Both the position numbers and the translations under genes were made by a program. A stretch of DNA of 40,193 bases from DATCLS01 sp035296625 (GTDB lineage: Bacteria; Actinomycetota; Acidimicrobiia; Acidimicrobiales; VFJN01). The notes under the pieces were generated by a model. That model saw only the letters and a list, made by a program, of their open reading frames with translations, searched no databases and was not told the origin of the DNA. The stretch is from positions 1 through 40,193 of the forward strand of contig DATHAO010000071.1 of NCBI GenBank assembly GCA_035296625.1, read 5' to 3'. Positions 8,020-14,765 of the stretch are shown here, one piece after another (within the stretch, counting starts at the first letter, position 1; the number at the start of each line of letters is the position of its first letter).

Positions 8020-8991
8020 GTGAGCATCGGGCCCATGTCCGAGCTGGCGGCCGACCGCTTCGCCCTGCACCACGCCGACCTGGCCACCGGCGTGCGGCTG
8101 TCCTACCTGCGCGAGGGGGCGGGCGGCCATCCGCTCGTGCTCGTGCACGGCTACCCCGAGACGAAGCGCATCTGGTGGCGCAACGTGGCGCCGCTCGCCG
8201 CCGCCGGCTTCGAGGTGATCGTCCCCGACCTGCGGGGCTTCGGCGACTCGGGGCTGGCCGACGACGGTTTCTACGACACCGCCGCCTTCTCCGTCGACGT
8301 GCACGCGCTGGTCCATGACGTGCTCGGCCACGAGGCATGCGTGGTGGTCGGCGGCGACGCCGGCATGGCCGTGGTGATCGATCTCGGCCTGCGCTTCCCC
8401 GGCTTCGTCGAGCGGCAGGTCGTCTTCAACGGGCCGGTCCCGGTCCTGCGTGAGGCCTACGCCGCCGCCGGCATCCCCCGAGACCCCGACCGGCACCACC
8501 GTCCCCAGGCCGATTACTTCCTGCGCCAGGGCACCGACCCCGCCGGCCTGGCCGCCGAGCTCGACACGCCCGAGCGGCGCCGGGCCTACGTCGCCGACTT
8601 CTACGGGCACCGGTTGTGGGGCGCGCCCGGGGCGTTCTCGCCGGAGGCCGTCGACTTCATGACCGAGCCCTTCGGGGACGCCGCGAAGCTCCGGGCGGCG
8701 TGGGGCATGTACGAGGTGGCCTGCGGCACCCGGCCGCCGCTCGCCGCGCCTCGGCTGTTCGAGCCGAGCGCCGTCCCCACGCTCGTGCTCCACGGCCCCG
8801 AGGACCATGTCGTGCCGCCGTCGTTCCCTGACCGCTGCACGGTCGCGTTCCCTGAGGCCGTCGGGCCGTTCGTCGTGCCCGGTGCCGGCCACTTCCTCCA
8901 GTGGGAGCGAGCGGAGCTGCTGAACCGCACGCTCACCTGGTTTCTCGGGGACCTCCGCCGGGCGTCGGCGGGGCAGGCCGGCGCCCGGTGA
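8020..8991 (+). CDS. Alpha/beta hydrolase, epoxide hydrolase type
   Basis: 323 residues. LVHGYPE (about 41-47) provides the oxyanion His-Gly, PDLRGFGDS follows, and the nucleophile elbow is VVGGDAGM with Asp113, as in epoxide hydrolases and haloalkane dehalogenases rather than Ser hydrolases. The acid/base pair is visible in HGPEDHVVPP and the C-terminal GAGHFLQWE. It would open epoxides or dehalogenate a small substrate. GTG 8020 is preferred because GGAGGAGG lies 10 nt upstream; ATG 8035 is an alternative. The stop TGA overlaps GTG 8988 of the cupin remnant, so the two were probably co-transcribed. Confidence 0.9.
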   Translation: MSIGPMSELAADRFALHHADLATGVRLSYLREGAGGHPLVLVHGYPETKRIWWRNVAPLAAAGFEVIVPDLRGFGDSGLADDGFYDTAAFSVDVHALVHDVLGHEACVVVGGDAGMAVVIDLGLRFPGFVERQVVFNGPVPVLREAYAAAGIPRDPDRHHRPQADYFLRQGTDPAGLAAELDTPERRRAYVADFYGHRLWGAPGAFSPEAVDFMTEPFGDAAKLRAAWGMYEVACGTRPPLAAPRLFEPSAVPTLVLHGPEDHVVPPSFPDRCTVAFPEAVGPFVVPGAGHFLQWERAELLNRTLTWFLGDLRRASAGQAGAR

Positions 8992-9242
8992 CCCTGGTGC
9001 ACCCCGACGGCGACGAGCTGCTCTACCTGGTGTCGGGGGCGCTCGACGTGGTGCTCGGCGTCGAGGAGCGCGGCGAGGGCGGCCAGGCCGTGCCCCTGGC
9101 ACCGGGCCAGGCGCTCGTCGTGCCATGAGGCGTCTGGCACCGGGCGAGACTGGGGGAGCCGAACCACCTCGTGCACGTCACGCCGGGTCCGGGCGGGGAC
9201 CACCATCCCCTGCACGTCCCGCCCGGCGAGGCTCCGGGCTGA
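8988..9242 (+). pseudogene. Cupin-domain gene truncated at the 5' end and broken by an in-frame TGA
   Basis: The frame opens at GTG 8988, overlapping the hydrolase stop as GTGA, and reads HPDGDELLYLVSGALDVVLG...LAPGQALVVP, a typical cupin half-barrel, until TGA at 9126-9128. In the same frame after the stop it continues GVWHRARLGEPNHLVHVTPG, exactly the expected next cupin segment, ending at TGA 9240-9242. The position of the stop matches the Arg found in cupins at VVPRGVWHR, so a single CGA-to-TGA change explains it. The usual N-terminal strand before HPDGDE is also missing. The tail overlaps the sigma factor gene end (9178) on the other strand. Confidence 0.7.
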
Positions 9243-10446
9243 GGTCCACCTCCGCCAGCCGGCCGGTGAGGAAGGCCCGCTCGGGGGCCGTGCCGGCCAG
9301 TGCGAGCGCGCGCCGGTAGTCGTACGCCGCCTCGCCCCGGCGGCCGAGGCGCCTCAGCAGGTCGGCCCGGGTGGCGGGGAGGAGGTGCGTCCGGGCGAGG
9401 CGGGGATCGTCGGCCACGGCGTCGACGATCGCCAAGCCCGCGGCGGGCCCGTCGGCGAAGGCGACAGCCACGGCCCGGTTCAGCTCGACGACCGGCGACG
9501 GCGCCACCCGGGCCAGCTCCGCGTAGAGCGCGGCGATCTGGGGCCAGTCGGTGGCCGCCCAGTCCGGCGCGGTCGCGTGCAGCGCGGCGATGGCGGCCTG
9601 CAGCTGGTACGGGCCGGGACGGTGGCGCCGGGCGGCCCGGTCCAGCTCGTCGGTGCCCTCGGCGATGCTGGCGTGGTCCCAGGCGCTGCGGTCCTGGTGC
9701 TCGAGCAGGACGACCTCGCCGCCCGCCGACAGGCGGGCCGCCCGCCGGCTGTCCTGGAGCAGCACGAGGGCGAGCAGGCCCCGGGCCTCGGGCTCGTCGG
9801 GCATCAGCTCGACCACCAGGCGGGCGAGGCGCACGCCCTCGTCGCAGAGCTCGTGGCGCACCAGCGCGTCGCCCGCCGTGGCCGCGTACCCCTCGGTGAA
9901 GACGAGGTAGATGCAGGCCAGCACGAACGGCAGCCGGTCGGGCAGCAGGTGAGCGGGTGGCACGCGGAACGGGATGGCGGCGTCGCGGATCTTGGCCTTC
10001 GCGCGCACCAGCCGCTGGGCGATCGTGGGCTCGGGCTGCAGGAACGCCCGGGCGATCTCGGGCGTCTGCAGGCCGCACACGAGCCGGAGCGTCAGCGCCA
10101 CCTGCGCGGCCGGGGCGAGTGCCGGGTGGCAGCAGGTGAACACGAGCCGAAGCTGGTCGTCGGCCACGGGGTGCAGGTCGGGCGGGTCGTCGGGTACCTC
10201 GCGCACCGCGGCCTCCTCCTTGTCGGGTCGTCGCGCCTCGCGCCGGACGCGGTCGAGGGCGCGGTTGCGGGCCGTCGTGGTGATCCACGCACCCGGGTTG
10301 GCGGGCACGCCACGGGCGCGCCAGGTCCGCAGCGCCTCGACGAACGCCTCCTGGACGGCGTCCTCGGCGGCCGAGATGTCCCCGAGCAGCCGGGCGAGCG
10401 TGGCGAGCGCCCGCCCGGACTCGGCCCGGAACGTGCGCTCGACCAC
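9178..10446 (-). CDS. ECF42-type RNA polymerase sigma factor with C-terminal helical extension
   Basis: 422 residues from GTG 10446. Sigma region 2 is visible in ISAAEDAVQEAFVEALRTW and ITTTARNRALDRVRR; region 4 in LTLRLVCGLQTPEIARAFL and AQRLVRAKAKI. A long C-terminal part (HLLPDRLPFVLACIYLVFTEGY, ELCDEGVRLARLVVELMPDEPEARGLLAL) is the conserved TPR-like domain that marks group ECF42. ECF42 sigma factors have no anti-sigma factor and are paired with YCII/DGPF proteins, as here. The frame stays open back to a CTG at 10599 overlapping the YCII stop (CTGA) with GGAGG 7 nt before it; translation could begin there, adding an (Ala-Asp-Pro)n segment made by the 9-bp repeats. GTG 10446 gives the usual family length. 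Confidence 0.9.
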   Translation of the reverse strand: MVERTFRAESGRALATLARLLGDISAAEDAVQEAFVEALRTWRARGVPANPGAWITTTARNRALDRVRREARRPDKEEAAVREVPDDPPDLHPVADDQLRLVFTCCHPALAPAAQVALTLRLVCGLQTPEIARAFLQPEPTIAQRLVRAKAKIRDAAIPFRVPPAHLLPDRLPFVLACIYLVFTEGYAATAGDALVRHELCDEGVRLARLVVELMPDEPEARGLLALVLLQDSRRAARLSAGGEVVLLEHQDRSAWDHASIAEGTDELDRAARRHRPGPYQLQAAIAALHATAPDWAATDWPQIAALYAELARVAPSPVVELNRAVAVAFADGPAAGLAIVDAVADDPRLARTHLLPATRADLLRRLGRRGEAAYDYRRALALAGTAPERAFLTGRLAEVDLSPEPRRAGRAGDGGPRPDPA

Positions 10447-10522
10447 GCCGCCGGACCGGCCGGGCGGCGTGCGCGTCCGGCCGGCCCGCTCGCCCGGTTC
10501 GGCCCCGGCGAGCGGGTCCGAC

Positions 10523-10594
10523 GGATCCGCCGGATCGGCCGGGTCCGCCGGATCGGCCGCGTCCGCCGGATCGGCCGGGTCCGCCCGGTCCGCC
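10523..10594 (-). repeat. Eight tandem 9-bp units at the YCII/sigma junction
   Basis: Plus-strand units GGATCCGCC, GGATCGGCC, GGGTCCGCC, GGATCGGCC, GCGTCCGCC, GGATCGGCC, GGGTCCGCC, CGGTCCGCC follow without gaps; an 18-bp higher-order period (GGATCGGCC plus GGGTCCGCC-like) is visible. On the minus strand, in the sigma frame, the units read as Ala-Asp-Pro-like triplets. Slippage would change length in steps of three residues, without breaking the frame. Confidence 0.9.
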
Positions 10595-10595
10595 G

Positions 10596-11342
10596 TCAGG
10601 GGCGAACCTCCATGACGCGGTGCAGCTCGACGACCTCGGCCGGGATGCGGGCGGCCAGCACCACAGCGGCATCGCGGCTCATGCGGCGGAACAGGTAGAG
10701 CCCGCCCACGACCTCGTTGCCCTCGGCGTGGGGGCCGTCGGTGACCAGCACCTCGCCGTCGCGGACCCGCACGGCGGTGGCTGCGGCCAACGGCTGGATC
10801 GCGCCCCCGCCACGGAGGCCGTCGCCCGCAGACGTCGAGAAGCGGCCATGGGCCGCGGCGCCCTCGTCCCACGCCGGCGTGCCGGGGATGTCCGCCTCGG
10901 TCTCCTTGCCGCGCAGCAGCGCGACCCAGCGGGACGATCCCTCGGACGCCGCGGCGGCCGCCGCCCGCCCCATGTCGGGACCGCCCTCGGCGTCGGCGTC
11001 CTGCCACATCACCAGCGGGCGCAGCTCGACGCCGCCCGTCGCGGCGGCCGGGATCTGCTGGGCCAGCTCGATGGCGTCGTCGAGCGTGTCCGCCTCGAGC
11101 ACGTATAGGCCGCCGATGCCCTCGGCGGTCTCGGCGAACGGGCCGTCGGTGACGAGCGGGGCGCCGTCGCCCGGCCGCACGGTCACCGCCGTGCCCGGGC
11201 CCTCGAGCGCCTCCCCGGCCACGATCGCCTCGCCGTTGCGCTCGTTGAAGCGGTCGTAGCGGGCCAGCACGTCGTCGAAGTCGGGGGCGCCGGGAGCGGT
11301 CGTCGCGTCGTCGCTGCCGTACAGGAGCGTCAGGTACTGCAT
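10596..11342 (-). CDS. YCII (DGPF)-domain protein, tandem two-domain form
   Basis: 248 residues. Two YCII modules are seen: the first MQYLTLLYG...PLVTDGPFAETAEGIGGLYVLEADTLDDAIELAQQIP, the second ending VLVTDGPHAEGNEVVGGLYLFRRMSRDAAVVLAARIP. The DGPF motif is intact in the first and DGPH in the second. These proteins accompany ECF42 sigma factors almost invariably; their enzymatic role is unknown. ATG 11342 has GAGGAGG upstream and homology starts at once. The stop overlaps a possible CTG start of the sigma gene, giving a two-gene operon transcribed from the ECF42-like promoter at 11379-11405. Confidence 0.92.
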   Translation of the reverse strand: MQYLTLLYGSDDATTAPGAPDFDDVLARYDRFNERNGEAIVAGEALEGPGTAVTVRPGDGAPLVTDGPFAETAEGIGGLYVLEADTLDDAIELAQQIPAAATGGVELRPLVMWQDADAEGGPDMGRAAAAAASEGSSRWVALLRGKETEADIPGTPAWDEGAAAHGRFSTSAGDGLRGGGAIQPLAAATAVRVRDGEVLVTDGPHAEGNEVVGGLYLFRRMSRDAAVVLAARIPAEVVELHRVMEVRP

Positions 11343-11378
11343 GGTGGTCCTCCTCGGTGTGTGGATCGTCACCGTGAC

Positions 11379-11405
11379 GACGAACGGCGTGGCCCGCGAT
11401 CGACA
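11379..11405 (-). promoter_or_regulatory. Probable autoregulatory ECF42 promoter upstream of the YCII-sigma operon
   Basis: On the minus strand TGTCGA (11405-11400) is followed after exactly 17 nt by CGTC (11382-11379). The reported ECF42 target motif is TGTCGA at -35 and CG[A/T]C at -10, so both elements match. The implied start near 11371 would leave a leader of about 28 nt carrying the GAGGAGG ribosome site of the YCII gene. An inverted repeat TCGTCAC-C-GTGACGA (11366-11380) overlaps the -10 element and could bind a second regulator. Confidence 0.7.
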
Positions 11406-11434
11406 CACGATGATCGCGCCGGCAGTCTGGCGCC

Positions 11435-12436
11435 ATGCGGTTCGTGATCTACGGGGCGGGAGCCATCGGCGGTGTCATCGGGGGGCGGCTGTTCCAGGCC
11501 GGCCACGACGTCACCCTGATCGCCCGGGGCGCCCACGAGCAGGCCATCCGCGACCACGGCTTGACCGTGGCCTCGGCGGCGGCCACCGACGTGCTGCCCG
11601 TGCCCGTCGTCGGCCACCCGGCGGACGCCGGCCTGCGGCCCGGCGACGTGGTCGTGCTGGCGATGAAGTCGCAGGGGACGGTCGAGGCCGTGCGGCGCCT
11701 GGCGACGTGCGCCCCGCCCGACGTGCGGCTGGCATGCGCCCAGAACGGCGTCGAGAACGAGCGGGTGGCGCTGCGCTCGTTCGCCGCCGTCTACGGGGTC
11801 AACGTGGTCTGCCCCGCGACCCACCTCGAACCCGGCGTCGTGCTGGCCCACTCGACGCCCGTCAGCGGCATCCTCGACCTCGGCCGCTACCCCTCGGGCG
11901 TCGACGCCACGGCCCGCGATCTGGCCGGTGCGCTGGCGGCGGCCACGTTCGACTCCGAGGCGCGACCCGACATCATGCGGTGGAAGTACAGCAAGCTGCT
12001 CGCCAACCTGGGCAACAGCATCGACGCCGTGTGCGGGGGGCTCAATCGCGACGGTGCGGCCGGCGAGCTGTGGCGCCGTGTGCGGGACGAGGGCGAGGCG
12101 TGCCTGGCCGCCGCCGGCATCGACGTGGCGAGCCGCGGGGAGAATCGTGAGCGCCGCAGCGACCGCATCACGGTCCAGCCGGTCGGCGGCGCGCCCCACA
12201 AGGGCAGCTCGACCTGGCAGAGCCTGGCCAGGGCCACCGGTGACGTCGAGACCGACTTCCTGGCGGGCGAGATCGTGCTCCTGGGCCGGTTGCACGGCGT
12301 GCCGACGCCGGCCAACGCCCTGCTGCAGCGCCTCGCCGCCAAGATGGCGGTCGCAGGCCGGCCGCCGGGTGACGTGCCGGCGACCGAGGTGCTCGCCCGC
12401 CTCGACGGCACCCCAGCCGGTGCTCAGCCGGCGTAG
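11435..12436 (+). CDS. 2-dehydropantoate 2-reductase (ApbA/PanE) family protein
   Basis: 333 residues. The N-terminal Rossmann motif GAGAIGG (7-13) and the following VTLIARGAHEQAIRDHGL are typical; the substrate-domain segment RWKYSKLLANLGNSIDAV holds the catalytic Lys and Asn, and SSTWQSLARATGDVETDFLAGEIV near the C-terminus matches the family's SSMxQDxxRGRxTEID/FLNG block, with Trp/Ala variations. PanE makes pantoate for coenzyme A, but actinobacteria carry several paralogues and the altered block makes another 2-oxo acid substrate possible. Divergent from the YCII-sigma operon. Confidence 0.85.
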   Translation: MRFVIYGAGAIGGVIGGRLFQAGHDVTLIARGAHEQAIRDHGLTVASAAATDVLPVPVVGHPADAGLRPGDVVVLAMKSQGTVEAVRRLATCAPPDVRLACAQNGVENERVALRSFAAVYGVNVVCPATHLEPGVVLAHSTPVSGILDLGRYPSGVDATARDLAGALAAATFDSEARPDIMRWKYSKLLANLGNSIDAVCGGLNRDGAAGELWRRVRDEGEACLAAAGIDVASRGENRERRSDRITVQPVGGAPHKGSSTWQSLARATGDVETDFLAGEIVLLGRLHGVPTPANALLQRLAAKMAVAGRPPGDVPATEVLARLDGTPAGAQPA

Positions 12437-12642
12437 GCCAGCCCTGCCGGTCGACCAGGTCGACCGGGTGGCCGAGCGCCGCGTTCGCGTCGATCAGGTG
12501 CATGCCCCAGTCGGGGGTGAGGTCGCCGCCGATGTCGTCGCCTCGGAGGTCTCCGGTCGGCCTCGACGGTGAGCGCCAGGTACGAGGCGCCACCGGTCCG
12601 GACGGACGGGCTGCGTCCGCTCGCATCGTGGTCCCCTCGCAC
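12424..12642 (-). pseudogene. C-terminal remnant of an unidentified protein with two frameshifts
   Basis: On the minus strand one frame reads RTGGASYLALTVEAD (about 12597-12556), a second frame continues GDDIGGDLTPDWGMHLIDAN...ALGHPVDLVDRQ (about 12550-12445), and the first frame resumes GLAYAG and a stop at 12426-12424. The joined text looks like the C-terminal end of one protein, perhaps of a lipase/esterase-like family such as DUF3089, though that name is a low-confidence guess. Two compensating single-base shifts are needed and no N-terminal part precedes it. It abuts the stop of the PanE-like gene. Confidence 0.45.
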
Positions 12643-12675
12643 CCGGGCGTCTCCTGGGAACCGTAGCCCGGAGAA

Positions 12676-13290
12676 TTACGACCAGGCGGGGGCCGGCAAC
12701 TCGGGCGGCGCGGACCGGCCGCGCTTGAGCTCGAAGAACCCCGGAATCGCTCCGGCTTCGAGCACGAGGTCGAGCAGGCGGGCCGCCGCTTCGCCCCGGG
12801 GGCCCGGCGACACGATCGGCCCGAACAGCCCCACGCGGGGCCGGCCGAAGGCCAGCACGGGCGAACCGATGTCGGGGCCGGCGAGGTCCACCGCCTCCTT
12901 GGTCGAGGCCTCGACCGCCGCGTCCCACACGGGATCGTCGAGGGCAGTGGCCCACTCGCCGGCGCCGGCCTGCTCGGCCGCCCGGCGCACGATGTCGTCG
13001 TCGAGGTGCTCGCCCCGCTGGTGGGTGGCCTCACCGATGGCCTCGTAGACGCGCCCGACGAGGTCGTTGCGGCCGGCGTCGTCGAGGGCGGCGAAGAGTC
13101 GGTGCGCCCGTGCCGCGGCCCGGAGGACATCGGCGTACTGCTCGGGCGCCTCGCCCTCGCTGAGGACGAGGAGGCTGAGGCTGTGCCAGCCGACCGTCAC
13201 GTCCCGCAGGGCGGCGGCGTCGACGAGCCAGCGCGACGTCATCCAGGTCCAGGGGCAGGCGGGATCGAAGTAGAAGTCCACGGCGGGCAT
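12676..13290 (-). CDS. DsbA-family / mycothiol-dependent nitroreductase-like protein
   Basis: 204 residues. The N-terminus VDFYFDPACPWTWMTSRWL aligns by eye with the mycobacterial nitroreductase Rv2466c, whose motif is CPWC; here the second Cys is Thr (CPWT). The C-terminal PGFFELKRGRSAPPE block is also shared. The DsbA-type helical insert lies between. The partner thiol for these enzymes is mycothiol, so the single Cys may still work through a mixed disulfide. ATG 13290 is chosen because similarity begins there. Divergent from the Coq4-like gene. Confidence 0.85.
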   Translation of the reverse strand: MPAVDFYFDPACPWTWMTSRWLVDAAALRDVTVGWHSLSLLVLSEGEAPEQYADVLRAAARAHRLFAALDDAGRNDLVGRVYEAIGEATHQRGEHLDDDIVRRAAEQAGAGEWATALDDPVWDAAVEASTKEAVDLAGPDIGSPVLAFGRPRVGLFGPIVSPGPRGEAAARLLDLVLEAGAIPGFFELKRGRSAPPELPAPAWS

Positions 13291-13413
13291 GGCCCGCAGT
13301 GTCGCCCGGACGCCGCCGACTTCCACCCGCCGTCGCTGCGGACGTGCCCGGGGACGGGCTCGTTCGTCCACGACCGGCCGAAACCGGCCCGAGCGGCGGT
13401 ATCTACTGGCGTC

Positions 13414-14568
13414 ATGATCGTCCCGTTGCCGACCCCGGGCACCGAGAAGCTCAGCCGTCCCGACGCGGCCGAGGTCATGGCCATGGCGCGCGGCTTCGCC
13501 ACGGTGGCGGCGCCCGAGGCCGGCCTCACCGGACTCCAACGGGTGCTGCTCGAGGCCATCCTCCCCGCCATGACCGACCACGCCGTCTCGGTCGAGGGGC
13601 TCGAACCGCTCTCACCCGAGGGCTTCGCCGAGGCGCTGGCGCCACGCAACCTCGCGTTCCGCACCCGCGGCGTGCAGGTGGCGCTGCTGCTGGCGCTCGT
13701 GCTGCGGCCCCTACCCGTGGAGGTCGTCGAGCGCATCGAGCGCCTGTCAGCGGCGCTGTCGGTCGAGGAGGGCATGGTCACCGTGGCCCGGCGCTTCGCC
13801 ACCGGGTCGCTGGGCCTGGCGGCGGTGGACTTCGAGCGCAACGGCTACACCGCGGACTGGCGGGCGTCCGACCGCCACGAGCTGCACACCTCGGTAGAGC
13901 TCGCCACGGCGTGGGACCTGGCGGTGCGCGACGACGCGCTGGCCGAGCGCTGGGAGTCCCTGGAAGACCTGCCCGACGGCACGCTCGGCAAGATGGTCTG
14001 GCAGCTGTACCGGGCGCGGGGCTTCGTGGTGCCCGGGCGGCCCGGGTCGGCGCCGCCCCTGCTGGCCCAGCACGACTGGGTCCACGTGCTGGCCGACTTC
14101 GGCACGACGGTCGAGGCCGAGATGGAGGTGTTCGCCTTCATCTCGCGTGCGAACGACGACATGCGGGCGTTCTCGCTGCTCGCGATGGTCGTGTCGCTGT
14201 TCGAGACGGGCTACCTGCGTACGGGTGCTGGCCTGTTCCAGGCCGACGTCGGGCACATGTCCCACGGCGAGGCCACCGCCGTGCGGGTGGCCGACGCCAT
14301 GGCGCGAGGGGCGTGGTGCCACGACGACGTGACGGGTGACGACAGCATCGACTTCCTGCGCCTCGACTGGTTCGAGCTCGCGCCGTTGGCCGTCGAGGAC
14401 GTGCGCGCTCGGTTCGGCGTGCGGCCCAAGTCGGCGGCTGCGCTGGGGGCCGGGTCGGTGGGACCGTGGGAGCGCGGCGGGATCAGCCCGTTCCAGGTGG
14501 CGTCGGGCAAGGCGATGGCCGAGCGCCTCGGCCGCCCCTACGACTCCTTCGGTGCTGCCGTGGCGTGA
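13414..14568 (+). CDS. Coq4-like protein with intact HDxxH(x11)E metal motif
   Basis: 384 residues. The stretch HDWVHVLADFGTTVEAE (from residue 220) fits HDxxHx11E exactly: His220, Asp221, His224, Glu236. This is the metal-binding motif of Coq4, which in eukaryotes and some bacteria acts in ubiquinone assembly (oxidative decarboxylation of the ring). Surrounding text (EVFAFISRANDDMRAFSLLAMVVSLFETGYL) is helical, as in Coq4. The protein is longer than Coq4 because of an extra N-terminal region of about 130 residues. Actinobacteria normally use menaquinone, so the substrate is probably different. ATG 13414 precedes the first conserved-looking segment; no clear ribosome site is seen. Confidence 0.7.
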   Translation: MIVPLPTPGTEKLSRPDAAEVMAMARGFATVAAPEAGLTGLQRVLLEAILPAMTDHAVSVEGLEPLSPEGFAEALAPRNLAFRTRGVQVALLLALVLRPLPVEVVERIERLSAALSVEEGMVTVARRFATGSLGLAAVDFERNGYTADWRASDRHELHTSVELATAWDLAVRDDALAERWESLEDLPDGTLGKMVWQLYRARGFVVPGRPGSAPPLLAQHDWVHVLADFGTTVEAEMEVFAFISRANDDMRAFSLLAMVVSLFETGYLRTGAGLFQADVGHMSHGEATAVRVADAMARGAWCHDDVTGDDSIDFLRLDWFELAPLAVEDVRARFGVRPKSAAALGAGSVGPWERGGISPFQVASGKAMAERLGRPYDSFGAAVA

Positions 14569-14609
14569 GGCCGGCCGGCCGCCGTCGCCGGGCGTTCGCC
14601 GAACCGGGC

Positions 14610-14674
14610 GCTCGCCGTCGCGCGGTGCTCGCCCGTCGCGCGGTGCTCGCCGTCGCGCGGCGCTCGCGGTCGCC
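14610..14674. repeat. Short tandem 17-18 bp repeat, about 3.7 copies
   Basis: Units GCTCGCCGTCGCGCGGT (14610-14626), GCTCGCCCGTCGCGCGGT (14627-14644), GCTCGCCGTCGCGCGGC (14645-14661) and a partial fourth lie in the gap between the Coq4-like gene and the Excalibur gene, which converge here. No hairpin with a T-run is obvious. Confidence 0.8.
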
Positions 14675-14765
14675 AGGCGACTCGCGGTCGGCGGATCTGG
14701 CGTCCGCCACCCCGCTATCGCGGTGTGAGGATGCCGGAACGCGGTCACGTCTCCGCCGGGCACTT

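Noticed and set aside
9178..11436. A single 752-residue minus-strand protein covering the sigma and YCII regions
   Set aside because: The N-terminal half is the wrong frame through the YCII gene; sigma-factor similarity begins only near 10446.
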